Shown in pieces: positions 7,980 to 16,730 of a stretch of DNA of 64,000 nt. The DNA comes from Actinomadura meyerae (lineage in GTDB: Bacteria; Actinomycetota; Actinomycetes; Streptosporangiales; Streptosporangiaceae). The notes under the pieces are model-generated. The model was not told the DNA's origin. It saw nothing but the letters and a program-made list of their open reading frames with translations, and did no database searches. Where the stretch lies: NCBI RefSeq assembly GCF_900188445.1, contig NZ_FZOR01000032.1:32402-96401 (forward strand), read 5' to 3'. Position 1 is the stretch's first letter; every line of letters begins with the position of its first letter. A program made the translations under genes and the position numbers.

Positions 7980-9209
7980 ATGGAGGACAGGACGGCACAG
8001 GTCGTGGAGGCCGAGGCGGCGGCGGTGCTCGGCTTCGACCCCGGGGACCCGGCTTTCCGGGCCGACCCCTACGCCCACTACCGGCGCCTCGCGGCGGGCG
8101 GGCGCCGCCTGCACCGCACCGAGGTCGGCCTGCGGGTGACCACGTCCTACGACCTGTGCGAGCGGGTGCTGCGCGACCCCCGCTTCGGGCACCGCCCCGA
8201 GGGCGGCGGGCTGTGGCGCGAGTCGCGGGTCCGGAACCGGTCGTTCCTCACCCTGGACCCGCCCGACCACACCAGGCTCCGGCGGCTGGTGAGCAAGGCG
8301 TTCACGCCGCGGCTCGTCGAGCGGCTGCGGCCCCGGGTCGAGGCGCTGGTCGACGAGTTGCTGGACGGCGTGTCCGGCGAGGTCGACCTGATCGCGACGC
8401 TCGCGTACCCGCTGCCCGTCATCGTGATCAGCGAGATGCTCGGCGTCCCCGCCCGGGACCGCGACCTGTTCAAGGGCTGGTCCGACAGCCTCGCCCGCGG
8501 CCTCGACCCCGACTTCCTCCTGCCGGAGGCCGAGATCGCCCAGCGCGAGACGGCCCGCGAGGAGTTCGCCGCGTACTTCCGGGAACTGGCGGCCGAGCGG
8601 CGCGCGCGCCCCCAGGACGACCTCCTGAGCGCCCTCGTGAGCGTCTCGGACGGCGGTGACGTCCTGTCGGAGGAGGAACTCCTCGCGACGTGCGTACTGC
8701 TGCTCGTAGCGGGCCATGAGACGACCGTGAACCTCATAGGGAACGGCGCTCTGGCGCTACTGCGCGATCCCGAGCAGTTGGAGATGTTCCGGGCGCGGCC
8801 TGAGAACGTCCAAGCCGCCGTGGAGGAGTTGCTCCGCTACGACCCGCCCGTCCAGCTCACGCTCAGGGCGGCCCTGGAAGACGTCGAGCTGGACGGCACG
8901 CCCGTCGAACGCGGGAAGCTCGTCCTGCTGCTGACCGGCGCCGCCAACCGCGACCCGGCCGTCTTCGACGATCCCGACCGTCTCGACCTCACCCGCTACA
9001 CCGAAGGCAGGGATACGCCACGGCACCTGTCGTTCGGGCACGGCATCCACTTCTGCCTGGGCGCGCCCCTGGCCCGGCTGGAGGGCCAGGTCGCGCTGAA
9101 GAAGCTCTTCGAACGCGACGTGGCCCTCGCGTACCGGGACAACCTGGTCTACCGGGACAACCTCGTCCTGCGGGGCCTGCGCGACCTGCCGGTCACTATT
9201 CGGGCTTGA
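7980..9209 (+). CDS. Cytochrome P450 (CYP107-like)
   Basis: 409 residues from ATG at 7980; in-frame ATGs at 7950 and 7968 are possible but lack ribosome sites. I-helix motif LLVAGHETTVN (oxygen activation), K-helix EELLRYDPPVQ with the ExxR pair, and haem-binding loop FGHGIHFCLGAPLAR with the cysteine ligand. It is a soluble class I monooxygenase needing ferredoxin and reductase, neither of which is nearby; the substrate is unknown. Near the C-terminus the hexapeptide YRDNLV is duplicated by an 18-bp tandem repeat (9132-9149 and 9150-9167). Its last 14 bases overlap the 3' end of lysS on the other strand. Confidence 0.93.
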   Translation: MEDRTAQVVEAEAAAVLGFDPGDPAFRADPYAHYRRLAAGGRRLHRTEVGLRVTTSYDLCERVLRDPRFGHRPEGGGLWRESRVRNRSFLTLDPPDHTRLRRLVSKAFTPRLVERLRPRVEALVDELLDGVSGEVDLIATLAYPLPVIVISEMLGVPARDRDLFKGWSDSLARGLDPDFLLPEAEIAQRETAREEFAAYFRELAAERRARPQDDLLSALVSVSDGGDVLSEEELLATCVLLLVAGHETTVNLIGNGALALLRDPEQLEMFRARPENVQAAVEELLRYDPPVQLTLRAALEDVELDGTPVERGKLVLLLTGAANRDPAVFDDPDRLDLTRYTEGRDTPRHLSFGHGIHFCLGAPLARLEGQVALKKLFERDVALAYRDNLVYRDNLVLRGLRDLPVTIRA

Positions 9210-10686
9210 CGAGCGGGAACAGGATCGTCTCGCGGATGCCCTTGCCGGTGAAGGCCATGATCATCCGATCGATGCCGGCGCCCATCCCGCCCGTGGGCGG
9301 CATCGCGTACTCCAGGGCGCGCAGGAAGTCCTCGTCCAGCTGCATGGCCTCCGGGTCGCCGCCCGCGGCGAGCAGCGACTGCTCGGTCAGCCGGCGGCGC
9401 TGCTCGACCGGGTCGACCAGCTCGGAGTAGGCGGTGCCGAGCTCGGTCCCGAAGCCGATGAGGTCCCACTTCTCGGTGAGCAGCGGCTCCTCGCGGTGCT
9501 GGCGGGTCAGCGGGGACGTCTCGACCGGGTAGTCCATGACGAACGTGGGCTGGACGAGCGTGTGCTCGATCAGCTCCTCGAAGACCTCCTGGACGAGCTT
9601 GCCCTGCCCCCACTTCGGGTCCCAGGACACGCCGCGGGCGTCGGCGAGCTTGCGGACGTCCTCGATCGGCGTGTGCGGCGTGATCTCCTCGCCGAGCGCC
9701 TCGGACACCGACCCGTAGAGGGTGATGCGCGGCCACCGGGGCAGCCCGAGGTCGATCTCGACCCCGTCATGGACGACCACGGTGGTGCCCAGGGCCGCGA
9801 CGACGGCCTTCTGGTACATCCGCTGGGTCAGGTCGGCCATGTCGTTGTAGTCGAGGTACGTGCCGTAGGCCTCCAGCATCGTGAACTCGGGGTTGTGCGT
9901 GGAGTCCGCGCCCTCGTTCCGGAAGTTCCGGTTGATCTCGAAGACCTTCTCGATGCCGCCGACGACGAGCCGCTTCAGGTACAGCTCGATCGCGATGCGC
10001 AGGTAGAGGTCCATGTCGTAGGCGTTGATGTGCGTCTTGAACGGACGCGCCGCGGCACCGCCGTGGATCGGCTGAAGCATGGGCGTCTCGACTTCGAGAT
10101 AGCCCTCCTCGTGCCAGAAGTCGCGCACCGCGCGCACGGTCGCGCTGCGGATCCGCGCCATCTTGCGGGCCTCGTCGTTGACGATGAGGTCGACGTAGCG
10201 CTGCCTGACCCGCGCCTCGGGGTCGGTCAGCCCGGCGTGCTTCTCCGGCAGGGGACGCAGGCACTTCGAGGTGATCGCGAACCGGTCGGCCATCACCGAC
10301 AGCTCGCCCCGGCGGGAGGTGATGACCTCGCCCTCGACGCCGACGTGGTCGCCGAGGTCGACCTCGCGCTTCCAGAAGTCGAGCTGCTCCTGGCCGACGT
10401 TGGCCAGCGACAGCATGACCTGGAGGTCGCCGCCGCCGTCCCGGATGGTGGCGAAGCACAGCTTGCCGGTGTTGCGGATGAGCATGACGCGGCCGGTGAC
10501 GCCGACCTTCTCGCCCGTCTCGGTGCCCGGCTCCAGGTCCGGGTGTTTCGCCCGGATCTCGGCGATGGTCGCCGTGCGGGGGAAGGTCACCGGGTAGGGG
10601 TCGATCCCGCTCTCGCGGAGCCGGTCGAGCTTCTCCCGGCGCACGCGCATCTGCTCCGGGAGCTCGTCGAAGGTCTCGTCACTCAC
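9196..10686 (-). CDS. lysS: Lysyl-tRNA synthetase, class II
   Basis: 496 residues, the usual length. An N-terminal OB-fold anticodon-binding domain spans about 55-160 (VGVTGRVMLIRNTGKLCFATIRDGGGDLQVML). The class II catalytic core carries motif 1 around YLEVETPMLQPIHGGAAARPF, motif 2 FEINRNFRNEGADSTHNPEFTMLEAY, and motif 3 GGMGAGIDRMIMAFTG. It charges tRNA-Lys. In M. tuberculosis lysS lies between lsr2 and the coaX-pan genes; here RDD, NlpC and P450 genes have been inserted between lsr2 and lysS. Confidence 0.97.
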   Translation of the reverse strand: MSDETFDELPEQMRVRREKLDRLRESGIDPYPVTFPRTATIAEIRAKHPDLEPGTETGEKVGVTGRVMLIRNTGKLCFATIRDGGGDLQVMLSLANVGQEQLDFWKREVDLGDHVGVEGEVITSRRGELSVMADRFAITSKCLRPLPEKHAGLTDPEARVRQRYVDLIVNDEARKMARIRSATVRAVRDFWHEEGYLEVETPMLQPIHGGAAARPFKTHINAYDMDLYLRIAIELYLKRLVVGGIEKVFEINRNFRNEGADSTHNPEFTMLEAYGTYLDYNDMADLTQRMYQKAVVAALGTTVVVHDGVEIDLGLPRWPRITLYGSVSEALGEEITPHTPIEDVRKLADARGVSWDPKWGQGKLVQEVFEELIEHTLVQPTFVMDYPVETSPLTRQHREEPLLTEKWDLIGFGTELGTAYSELVDPVEQRRRLTEQSLLAAGGDPEAMQLDEDFLRALEYAMPPTGGMGAGIDRMIMAFTGKGIRETILFPLVKPE

Positions 10687-10787
10687 GTCCCAAGGCTATC
10701 CGCGCCGCCGGACGCGCCGCGAACGACTTGCGCTCCTCCGGGGTGTTGCCCGCCGCCGGACGCCGCGCGCCGCGTGGATGCCGTGCG

Positions 10788-11570
10788 CTACGGGGTGTTG
10801 CGCTCGTAGATGAGGCGGAGCCCGATGAGCGTCAGCCACGGCTCGAAGACGTCGATGCTGCGGGACTCCTCCAGGACGAGCGGCGCGAGCCCGCCGGTGG
10901 CGATGACGGTCACCTCGTCGGGGTCCTCGGCCAGCTCGTCCGACATGCGCTCGACGATGCCGTCCACCTGGCCGGCGAAGCCGAAGATGATCCCCGACTG
11001 GAGCGCCTCGACCGTGTTCTTGGCGATCACGTTGCGCGGCCGGATCAGCTCGATCTTGTGCAGCTGCGCGCCGCGCGACGACAGCGCGTCTATCGAGATC
11101 TCGATGCCGGGCGCGATCGCGCCGCCGACGTACTCGCCCTTCGCGGACACGGCGTCGAACGTGGTCGCGGTGCCGAAGTCGACCACGATCGCGGGCCCGC
11201 CGTGGGTGTGGACGGCGGCGAGCGCGTTCACGATGCGGTCGGCGCCGACCTCCTTGGGGTTGTCCATGCGGACCGGGACGCCCGTCTTGACGCCCGGCTC
11301 CACGATCACCGCGGGCACGTCGCCGTAGTAGCGGCGGCACATCTCCCGCATCTCGTGCAGGACGGACGGGACCGTGGAGCACAGCGCGATGCCGCTGATG
11401 TCGGTCTCGGCCAGCAGGGGGCTCTGCTGGACGAGGCCCTGCAGGACCACGGCGATCTCGTCGGCGGTCCGCCGCGGATCGGTGTTGATCCTCCAGTGCT
11501 CGATCACCTCGTCGCCCTCGAAGAGTCCGAGGACGGTCTGGGTGTTACCGACGTCGATGGTGAGCAGCAT
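10788..11570 (-). CDS. coaX: Type III pantothenate kinase
   Basis: 260 residues. It begins MLLTIDVGNTQTVLGLFEGDEVIEHWRI, the ASKHA phosphate-binding loop of CoaX. It also has ADEIAVVLQGLV, PGVKTGVPVRMDNPKEVGADRIVNALAAV, VVDFGTATTFDAVSAKGEYVGGAIAPGIEIS and IATGGLAPLVLEES. It phosphorylates pantothenate, the first step of CoA synthesis. It starts 14 bases after nadC and probably belongs to the nadB-nadC-coaX operon, near panC-panD that make its substrate. Confidence 0.97.
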   Translation of the reverse strand: MLLTIDVGNTQTVLGLFEGDEVIEHWRINTDPRRTADEIAVVLQGLVQQSPLLAETDISGIALCSTVPSVLHEMREMCRRYYGDVPAVIVEPGVKTGVPVRMDNPKEVGADRIVNALAAVHTHGGPAIVVDFGTATTFDAVSAKGEYVGGAIAPGIEISIDALSSRGAQLHKIELIRPRNVIAKNTVEALQSGIIFGFAGQVDGIVERMSDELAEDPDEVTVIATGGLAPLVLEESRSIDVFEPWLTLIGLRLIYERNTP

Positions 11571-11584
11571 CAGGTCCCCGCTGG

Positions 11585-12442
11585 TCAGGAGAAGTCAAGG
11601 CCGATGTCGAACACGCGCGCCGAGTGCGTCAGCGCGCCGACGGCAAGGTAGTCCACCCCGGTAACGGCGACGTCTCGGGCCCGCTCCAGGGTAAGGCCAC
11701 CACTGGCCTCGAGCTCCGCCCGTCCCGCGACGGTGCGCACCGCCTCCGCCATTTCGGCGTCGGTCATGTTATCGAGCAGGATGCTCGTCGCGCCCACCTC
11801 CAGCGCCTCCCGCACCTGCGCGAGGGTGTCGCACTCCACCTGGATGTGCAGGGACGGGTACACGGCGCGGATCGCCTCGTAGGCCTGGGTGATGCTTCCG
11901 GCCGCCGCGATGTGGTTGTCCTTGATGAGCGCCGCGTCGTGCAGGCCCATCCTGTGGTTGACCCCGCCGCCGCAGTGGACGGCGTACTTCTGCAGGGCGC
12001 GCAGCCCCGGAAGGGTCTTGCGGGTGTCGCGCACGCGGGCCTTGGTGCCGTCCATCGCGTCCGCCCACCGACGCGTCGCCGTCGCGATGCCGGACAGGTG
12101 CGTGAGCAGGTTCAGGGCCGTCCGCTCGGCCCTCAGCACGGCCCTGGTCTGGCCGCTGACCGAGATGAGGACCTGCCCCGGCACCACGCGGTCGCCGTCC
12201 TCGGCCTTCGCCTCGTAGGAGACGTCCAGCGCATCGAAGACGGCGCAGGCCACCGGGACGCCGGCGACGACACCGGTCTCCCGCGCCCTGAGGTCCCCCG
12301 CCGCGGTCTCGTCCGGCGCGAAGATCGGCGTGCTGGTGACGTCGACCTCGCCGTCCTCGGCCAGCGCCGTCCGGACGAGGTTTTCCACAGCCTGTGGATC
12401 GAGCCCGGCGGCGGCGAGGCGCTGCGAGAGTTCAGGAGTCAT
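11585..12442 (-). CDS. nadC: Nicotinate-nucleotide pyrophosphorylase (quinolinate phosphoribosyltransferase)
   Basis: 285 residues from ATG at 12442, which overlaps the nadB stop by four bases (ATGA); the frame stays open upstream but that part is shadow of nadB. It has an N-terminal open-face domain and an alpha/beta barrel with the quinolinate/PRPP-binding phrases RVRDTRKTLPGLRALQKYAVHCGGGVNHRMGLHDAALIKDNHIAAAG, ECDTLAQVREALEVGATSILLDNM and EASGGLTLERARDVAVTGVDYLAVGALTHSA. It converts quinolinate to nicotinate mononucleotide in de novo NAD synthesis. No nadA is in the window. Confidence 0.97.
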   Translation of the reverse strand: MTPELSQRLAAAGLDPQAVENLVRTALAEDGEVDVTSTPIFAPDETAAGDLRARETGVVAGVPVACAVFDALDVSYEAKAEDGDRVVPGQVLISVSGQTRAVLRAERTALNLLTHLSGIATATRRWADAMDGTKARVRDTRKTLPGLRALQKYAVHCGGGVNHRMGLHDAALIKDNHIAAAGSITQAYEAIRAVYPSLHIQVECDTLAQVREALEVGATSILLDNMTDAEMAEAVRTVAGRAELEASGGLTLERARDVAVTGVDYLAVGALTHSARVFDIGLDFS

Positions 12443-14145
12443 GAGCGCTTTCCTTCCAGAGGTTCGTACGTGGTCGTCAGGACGTTCCCCGTCAGCCGGG
12501 TCACCAGATGCCCGCGCCACGCGCCGTCCGCCCGCTCGGGGAAGTCCTCGCGCCAGTGGCTCCCGCGCGTCTCCTCCCGCCGGTGCGCCGCCGCGGCGAT
12601 CGCGGACGCGACGGTGTAGAGGTTGGTGGCCTCCCAGGCCGCCACCCCCGGCTCGGCGTCGCCGCGGAGACCGTCCAGTTCCCGTACCGCGCGCTCCAGC
12701 CCGTCCGCGCTCCGCAGCACCCCGACATGGGAGGTCATGATCCGCTGAATCTCGCCCCGGCTCCCGGCCGGCAGCAGCCATCCCTCCCCCGCCGTCGAAG
12801 CCGCACCGGTCCCGGCGACCGCGGCCGCGGGTCCGGCCTCGGCGGTTGCGGCGGCGGGCGCGCTGGTCGCGGGCTCGTCAGATGCGGCCGAGGGCGCCGA
12901 CGGAAGATCGGTGTGGAGGGCGGCGGCGATCCGGTTGGCGAAGACCAGCCCTTCCAGCAGGGAGTTGGAGGCCAGGCGGTTGGCGCCGTGGACGCCGGTG
13001 CAGGCGGCCTCGCCGCAGGCGTACAGTCCCGGGACGGCGGTGCGGCCGTGCAGGTCGGTGCGGATGCCGCCGCTGGCGTAGTGCGCGGCGGGCACGATCG
13101 GGATCCGCTCGGTGACCGGGTCGATGCCGTGGTGCCGGCACGCGGCGAGGATGGTCGGGAAGCGCGACTCCCACATCGCGGCGCCGAAGTGGCGGGCGTC
13201 CAGGAACATGCAGGGCGCGCCGGTCTCGTGCATCCGGGTCGTGATCCCCTTGGCGACCACGTCGCGCGGGGCGAGTTCGGCGAGCTCGTGGCGTCCGGTC
13301 ATGAAGCGTTCGCCCGCGTCGTCGACGAGGTGGGCGCCCTCGCCGCGGACGGCCTCGGAGATCAGCGGCTGCTGCCCGGTCGCGCCCGTGCCGAGATACA
13401 GCACGGTCGGGTGGAACTGGACGAACTCCAGGTCGGCGGCCTCGGCGCCGGCGCGCAGGGCCAGCGCGACGCCGTCCCCGGTAGAGACCTCGGGATTGGT
13501 GGTGGCCGAGAACACCTGGCCGAGCCCGCCGGTGGCGAGCACGACCGCGCGGGCGCGGACGGCGCCGACGCCGTTCGGCTGGCCCTCGCCCATCACGTGC
13601 AGGGTGATCCCGGCGGCGCGTCCGGCGGCGTCCTTCAGCAGGTCGAGCACCAGCGCGTGCTCGATGACGTCGACGCCGGAGTCCTTGAGCTCGGCGCGCA
13701 GCGCGCGGCTGATCTCGGCGCCGGTCGCGTCGCCGCCCGCGTGCGCGATGCGGCGCCGGTGGTGGCCGCCCTCGCGGGTGAGGGCGATGCCGCCGTCCGC
13801 GGCCCGGTCGAAGGCGGTGCCGAGGTCGATGAGCCCGCGCACGGCGTCCGGCCCCTCGGTGACGAGCGCCCGGACGGCGTCCTCGTCGCAGATGCCGACC
13901 CCGGCGGTCAGGGTGTCGGCGAGGTGCTCCTCGGGGCTGTCGTCCGCGGCGAGCGCGGCGGCGATGCCGCCCTGCGCCCAGCGGGTCGACCCGGCGTCCA
14001 GCAGGGCCTTGGTGACGAGCAGGACCCGCCCGTGCGGGCGGCAGCGCAGTGCGGCGACGAGGCCGGCGATGCCGGAGCCGACGACGATGACGTCGGCCTC
14101 GGCGGTCCAGCCGGGTGCGGGGGCATGGAGAACGGAAGGGATCAC
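12439..14145 (-). CDS. nadB: L-aspartate oxidase
   Basis: 568 residues from GTG at 14145, chosen because GGAGGAGGG lies 3 bases upstream; the frame is open further but without family sequence. The FAD fold is DVIVVGSGIAGLVAALRC, and the substrate region includes GSTRWAQGGIAAAL, THEG-type REGGHHRRRIAHAGGDATG and the catalytic HYASGGIRTDLHGRTAVPGLYACGEAACTGVHGANRLASNSLLEGLVF. It oxidises aspartate to iminoaspartate for NAD synthesis. About 45 Ala/Ser/Pro-rich residues (from PSAPSAASDEPATS) are inserted between the FAD part and the C-terminal helical domain, unlike the compact family norm. It is coupled to nadC. Confidence 0.96.
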   Translation of the reverse strand: MIPSVLHAPAPGWTAEADVIVVGSGIAGLVAALRCRPHGRVLLVTKALLDAGSTRWAQGGIAAALAADDSPEEHLADTLTAGVGICDEDAVRALVTEGPDAVRGLIDLGTAFDRAADGGIALTREGGHHRRRIAHAGGDATGAEISRALRAELKDSGVDVIEHALVLDLLKDAAGRAAGITLHVMGEGQPNGVGAVRARAVVLATGGLGQVFSATTNPEVSTGDGVALALRAGAEAADLEFVQFHPTVLYLGTGATGQQPLISEAVRGEGAHLVDDAGERFMTGRHELAELAPRDVVAKGITTRMHETGAPCMFLDARHFGAAMWESRFPTILAACRHHGIDPVTERIPIVPAAHYASGGIRTDLHGRTAVPGLYACGEAACTGVHGANRLASNSLLEGLVFANRIAAALHTDLPSAPSAASDEPATSAPAAATAEAGPAAAVAGTGAASTAGEGWLLPAGSRGEIQRIMTSHVGVLRSADGLERAVRELDGLRGDAEPGVAAWEATNLYTVASAIAAAAHRREETRGSHWREDFPERADGAWRGHLVTRLTGNVLTTTYEPLEGKRS

Positions 14146-14302
14146 GAGCCCTCCTCCGGGATCGGTTCTCGTCATTATGACCCTAATCCCGGAGAACCAG
14201 GACAACCGACCCCCGCGTTCCCGCCGGAACCGCCCATTCCCGCACCTCACACGGCGGGTCGCCTGGGGACCTCGCACGGCAGGCTCGCCTCGCACGACGA
14301 AT

Positions 14303-14330
14303 ACGGGCCCGGCCCTCCGGCCGGACCCGT
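14303..14330 (-). terminator. Hairpin behind panD
   Basis: A 12-bp stem (ACGGGCCCGGCC with GGCCGGACCCGT, one mismatch) with the tetraloop CTCC starts 15 nt after the panD stop. It separates the pan genes from the nadB operon. Confidence 0.65.
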
Positions 14331-14345
14331 GGCGAGCGGGCGGGG

Positions 14346-14762
14346 TCAGCCGTGGACCAGGTCGCCCCGGGTGGTCTCGGTGCCGGGGACGGGCTCGGCG
14401 GGGTCGCTGCCCAGCGAGATGATCTTGTTGGAGCGGTCGACGTGCACGACGGCGGGCACGAACTCGCGGGCCTCGGCGTCGGTGAGCTGGGCGTAGCTGA
14501 TGATGATCACCAGGTCGCCGGGCTGCACGAGGCGGGCCGCGGCGCCGTTGATGCCGATGACGCCGGAGCCGCGCTCGCCCGCGATCAGGTAGGTCTCCAG
14601 CCGGGCGCCGTTGTCGATGTCCACGACCGAGACCTGCTCGCCGGGCAGGAGGTCGGCGGCGTCCATCAGGTCCTGGTCGATGGTGAGCGAGCCGACGTAG
14701 TGCAGGTCCGCCTGCGTCACCGTGGCGCGGTGGATCTTGGACTTGAACATCGTCCGGATCAT
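14346..14762 (-). CDS. panD: Aspartate 1-decarboxylase (pyruvoyl-dependent)
   Basis: 138 residues. MIRTMFKSKIHRATVTQADLHYVGS contains the self-processing bond Gly24-Ser25, where cleavage makes the pyruvoyl cofactor. Conserved features downstream are ETYLIAGERGSGVIGINGAAARLVQPGDLVIIISYAQ. It makes beta-alanine for pantothenate. The start shares one base with the panC stop (TGATG), which indicates coupling. The C-terminal tail of about 20 residues is typical of actinobacterial PanD. Confidence 0.97.
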   Translation of the reverse strand: MIRTMFKSKIHRATVTQADLHYVGSLTIDQDLMDAADLLPGEQVSVVDIDNGARLETYLIAGERGSGVIGINGAAARLVQPGDLVIIISYAQLTDAEAREFVPAVVHVDRSNKIISLGSDPAEPVPGTETTRGDLVHG

Positions 14763-15616
14763 CAGTGCTCCTTGCCGAGCTGGAGGTGAACGTTGTCGAT
14801 GAGGTGGGTGGCGCCGACGCGTCCGGCGACGGCGAGGACGGCGGGTCCGCCGCCGGCGGCGGGGGTGAAGGTCGCGGGGTCGACGAGGACGAGGTAGTCG
14901 AGCGCGAGGGGCGGGTCGGCGGTGGCGGCCTTGTCGAGGACGGCGCCGGCCGCGCCGAGCACCGCCTCCGGCCCGTCGGCCGCGGCCTCCGCACCGGCCC
15001 GCAGGGCGCGCGACAGGGCGAGGGCGGTCCGGCGCTCGGGCTCGGAGAGGTAGCGGTTGCGGCTGGAGAGGGCCAGCCCGTCGGGTTCGCGGACGGTCGC
15101 CCCGCCGATGATCCGCACGGGCACGTTGAGGTCCGCGACCATGCGGCGGATCATCGCGAGCTGCTGCGCGTCCTTCTCCCCGAAGACCGCCACGTCGGGG
15201 CGGACGAGGTTGAGCAGCTTGAGCACGACGGTCAGCATCCCGTCGAAGTGGCCGGGCCGCGCCGCGCCCTCGACGACCTCGCCCATCGGCCCCGACTTGA
15301 TCGTGACCTGCGGCTCGTCCGGGTACATGACGTCGCGGTCCGGCGCGAAGACGAGGTCGACGCCTTCGCCCGCGCACGCCTCGATGTCGGCCTCGAACGT
15401 CCGCGGGTACCGGTCGAAGTCCTCGCCGGGCCCGAACTGGAGCGGGTTGACGAAGATGCTGACGGCGACCGTGTCGGCGTTGCGGCGGGCCTCGCGCATC
15501 AGGGACAGGTGCCCCTCGTGCAGCGCGCCCATGGTCGGGACGAACGCGAGCGTGCCCTCGATACGCGCGCGCGCCGCAGCCAGTTCCTCACGCGTCCGCG
15601 CGATGACGGGTTTCAA
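14762..15616 (-). CDS. panC: Pantothenate synthetase
   Basis: 284 residues from TTG at 15616 with AGGAGG five bases upstream. It is a nucleotidyltransferase fold with PTMGALHEGHLSLMREAR (HIGH-like), FVNPLQFGPGEDFDRYPR, FGEKDAQQLAMIRRMVADLNVPVRIIGGATVREPDGLALSSRNRYL (KMSKS-like SSRN) and DYLVLVDPATF. It condenses pantoate and beta-alanine with ATP. It is coupled to panD, and 63 bases separate it from the DUF2520 gene upstream. Confidence 0.97.
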   Translation of the reverse strand: MKPVIARTREELAAARARIEGTLAFVPTMGALHEGHLSLMREARRNADTVAVSIFVNPLQFGPGEDFDRYPRTFEADIEACAGEGVDLVFAPDRDVMYPDEPQVTIKSGPMGEVVEGAARPGHFDGMLTVVLKLLNLVRPDVAVFGEKDAQQLAMIRRMVADLNVPVRIIGGATVREPDGLALSSRNRYLSEPERRTALALSRALRAGAEAAADGPEAVLGAAGAVLDKAATADPPLALDYLVLVDPATFTPAAGGGPAVLAVAGRVGATHLIDNVHLQLGKEH

Positions 15617-15679
15617 GCTGCCTCCTGAGAAGGATGCGGAGGGACAGGGGTGGCCGGGTTCGATTCGGGGTGGCCGGGG

Positions 15680-16621
15680 TCAATCGGCCAGGGCTTCCAG
15701 GAGGCGTTCGGCGTCCTCGGGCTTGAGCAGCCCGGCGCCCAGCGCGCGGTCGGCGGTGAGGCGGGCGAGGGCGATGTAGGCGCGGCGGCTCTCGGCGGAT
15801 ACCTTGCCCAGCTCGGCGACGTGGTCGGAGACCGTCCCGGCGTCGCCGCGCGCCACCGGGCCGGTGAGGCCGTCGATGCCGAGGCGCAGGCCGTTGTCGA
15901 GGGCGGCGCCGAGGAGCGGACCCAGCATGCGGCCGGGTTCGGCCACGCCCGCCCGCGCCAGCAGGTCCATCGACTCGACGACCAGGGTGACCAGGTGGTT
16001 CGCGCCGCCCGCGAGCGCCGCGTGGTACAGCGGGCGCGCCTCCTCGGTGATCCACACCGGTTCGCCGCCCATCTCCAGGACGAGCGCCTCGGCGACGGGC
16101 CGCAGCGGCTCGGGCGAGGTGACGCCGAACGAGATGCCGGTGAGCCGGTTCACGTCGTCGGGCCGCCCGGTGAAGGTCATCACGGGATGCAGCGCCAGCG
16201 GCAGCGCTCCGGCGCGGGTGAGCGGGTCGAGGACGGCCGTCCCGTACCGGCCGCTGGTGTGCACGACCAGCTTCCCGGTGACGGGCACGCCCGCCGCGAC
16301 CAGGCCGGACGCGAGTTCGGGCAGCTCGTCGTCCGGGACGGTCAGCAGCACCAGGTCGGCGGCCGCCACGACGTCCTGCGGCGGGGCGACGTCCGCGCCG
16401 GGGAGGCGCTCCTCGACGCGGGACCGCGACCGGTCGGACACGGCGGCCGCGGCGACCACGCGGTGGCCCGCGCGCGACAGCGCGGCGCCGAGCGCCGTGC
16501 CGACGCGGCCGGCGCCGACGACGCCGACCGCGAGCCGCGCGGGCCGGTCCTCCGGGGCCTCCGTCCCCCCGCGGGGGGCGTTTCCGGGCGCACCGGAGGA
16601 GGGCGTGACGTTGGGGTCCAT
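15680..16621 (-). CDS. Rossmann-like and DUF2520 domain protein (dehydrogenase-like)
   Basis: 313 residues from ATG 16621; an in-frame ATG at 16678 would add 19 residues, and neither start has a strong ribosome site. An NAD(P)-binding fold begins LAVGVVGAGRVGTALGAALSRAGHRVV (GxGxxG), continues with LVLLTVPDDELPELA and the DUF2520 half LPLALHPVMTFTGRPDDVNRLTGISFGV, then the C-terminal helical domain YHAALAGGANHLVTLVVESMDLLARAG resembling ketopantoate/6-phosphogluconate dehydrogenase folds. It corresponds by position to Rv3603c, just ahead of panC. A ketopantoate-reductase-like role has been considered for such genes but is unproven. Confidence 0.85.
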   Translation of the reverse strand: MDPNVTPSSGAPGNAPRGGTEAPEDRPARLAVGVVGAGRVGTALGAALSRAGHRVVAAAAVSDRSRSRVEERLPGADVAPPQDVVAAADLVLLTVPDDELPELASGLVAAGVPVTGKLVVHTSGRYGTAVLDPLTRAGALPLALHPVMTFTGRPDDVNRLTGISFGVTSPEPLRPVAEALVLEMGGEPVWITEEARPLYHAALAGGANHLVTLVVESMDLLARAGVAEPGRMLGPLLGAALDNGLRLGIDGLTGPVARGDAGTVSDHVAELGKVSAESRRAYIALARLTADRALGAGLLKPEDAERLLEALAD

Positions 16622-16730
16622 CGGTTCGTTCCAGTCCTCACGTGTAGGTACCGGACGGGCGCGAACCAGAGTACCCATGGGATCCGGTCACGTGGTCCGG
16701 TGGGTGACGAGCGCCACCCCGCCCTCCCAT

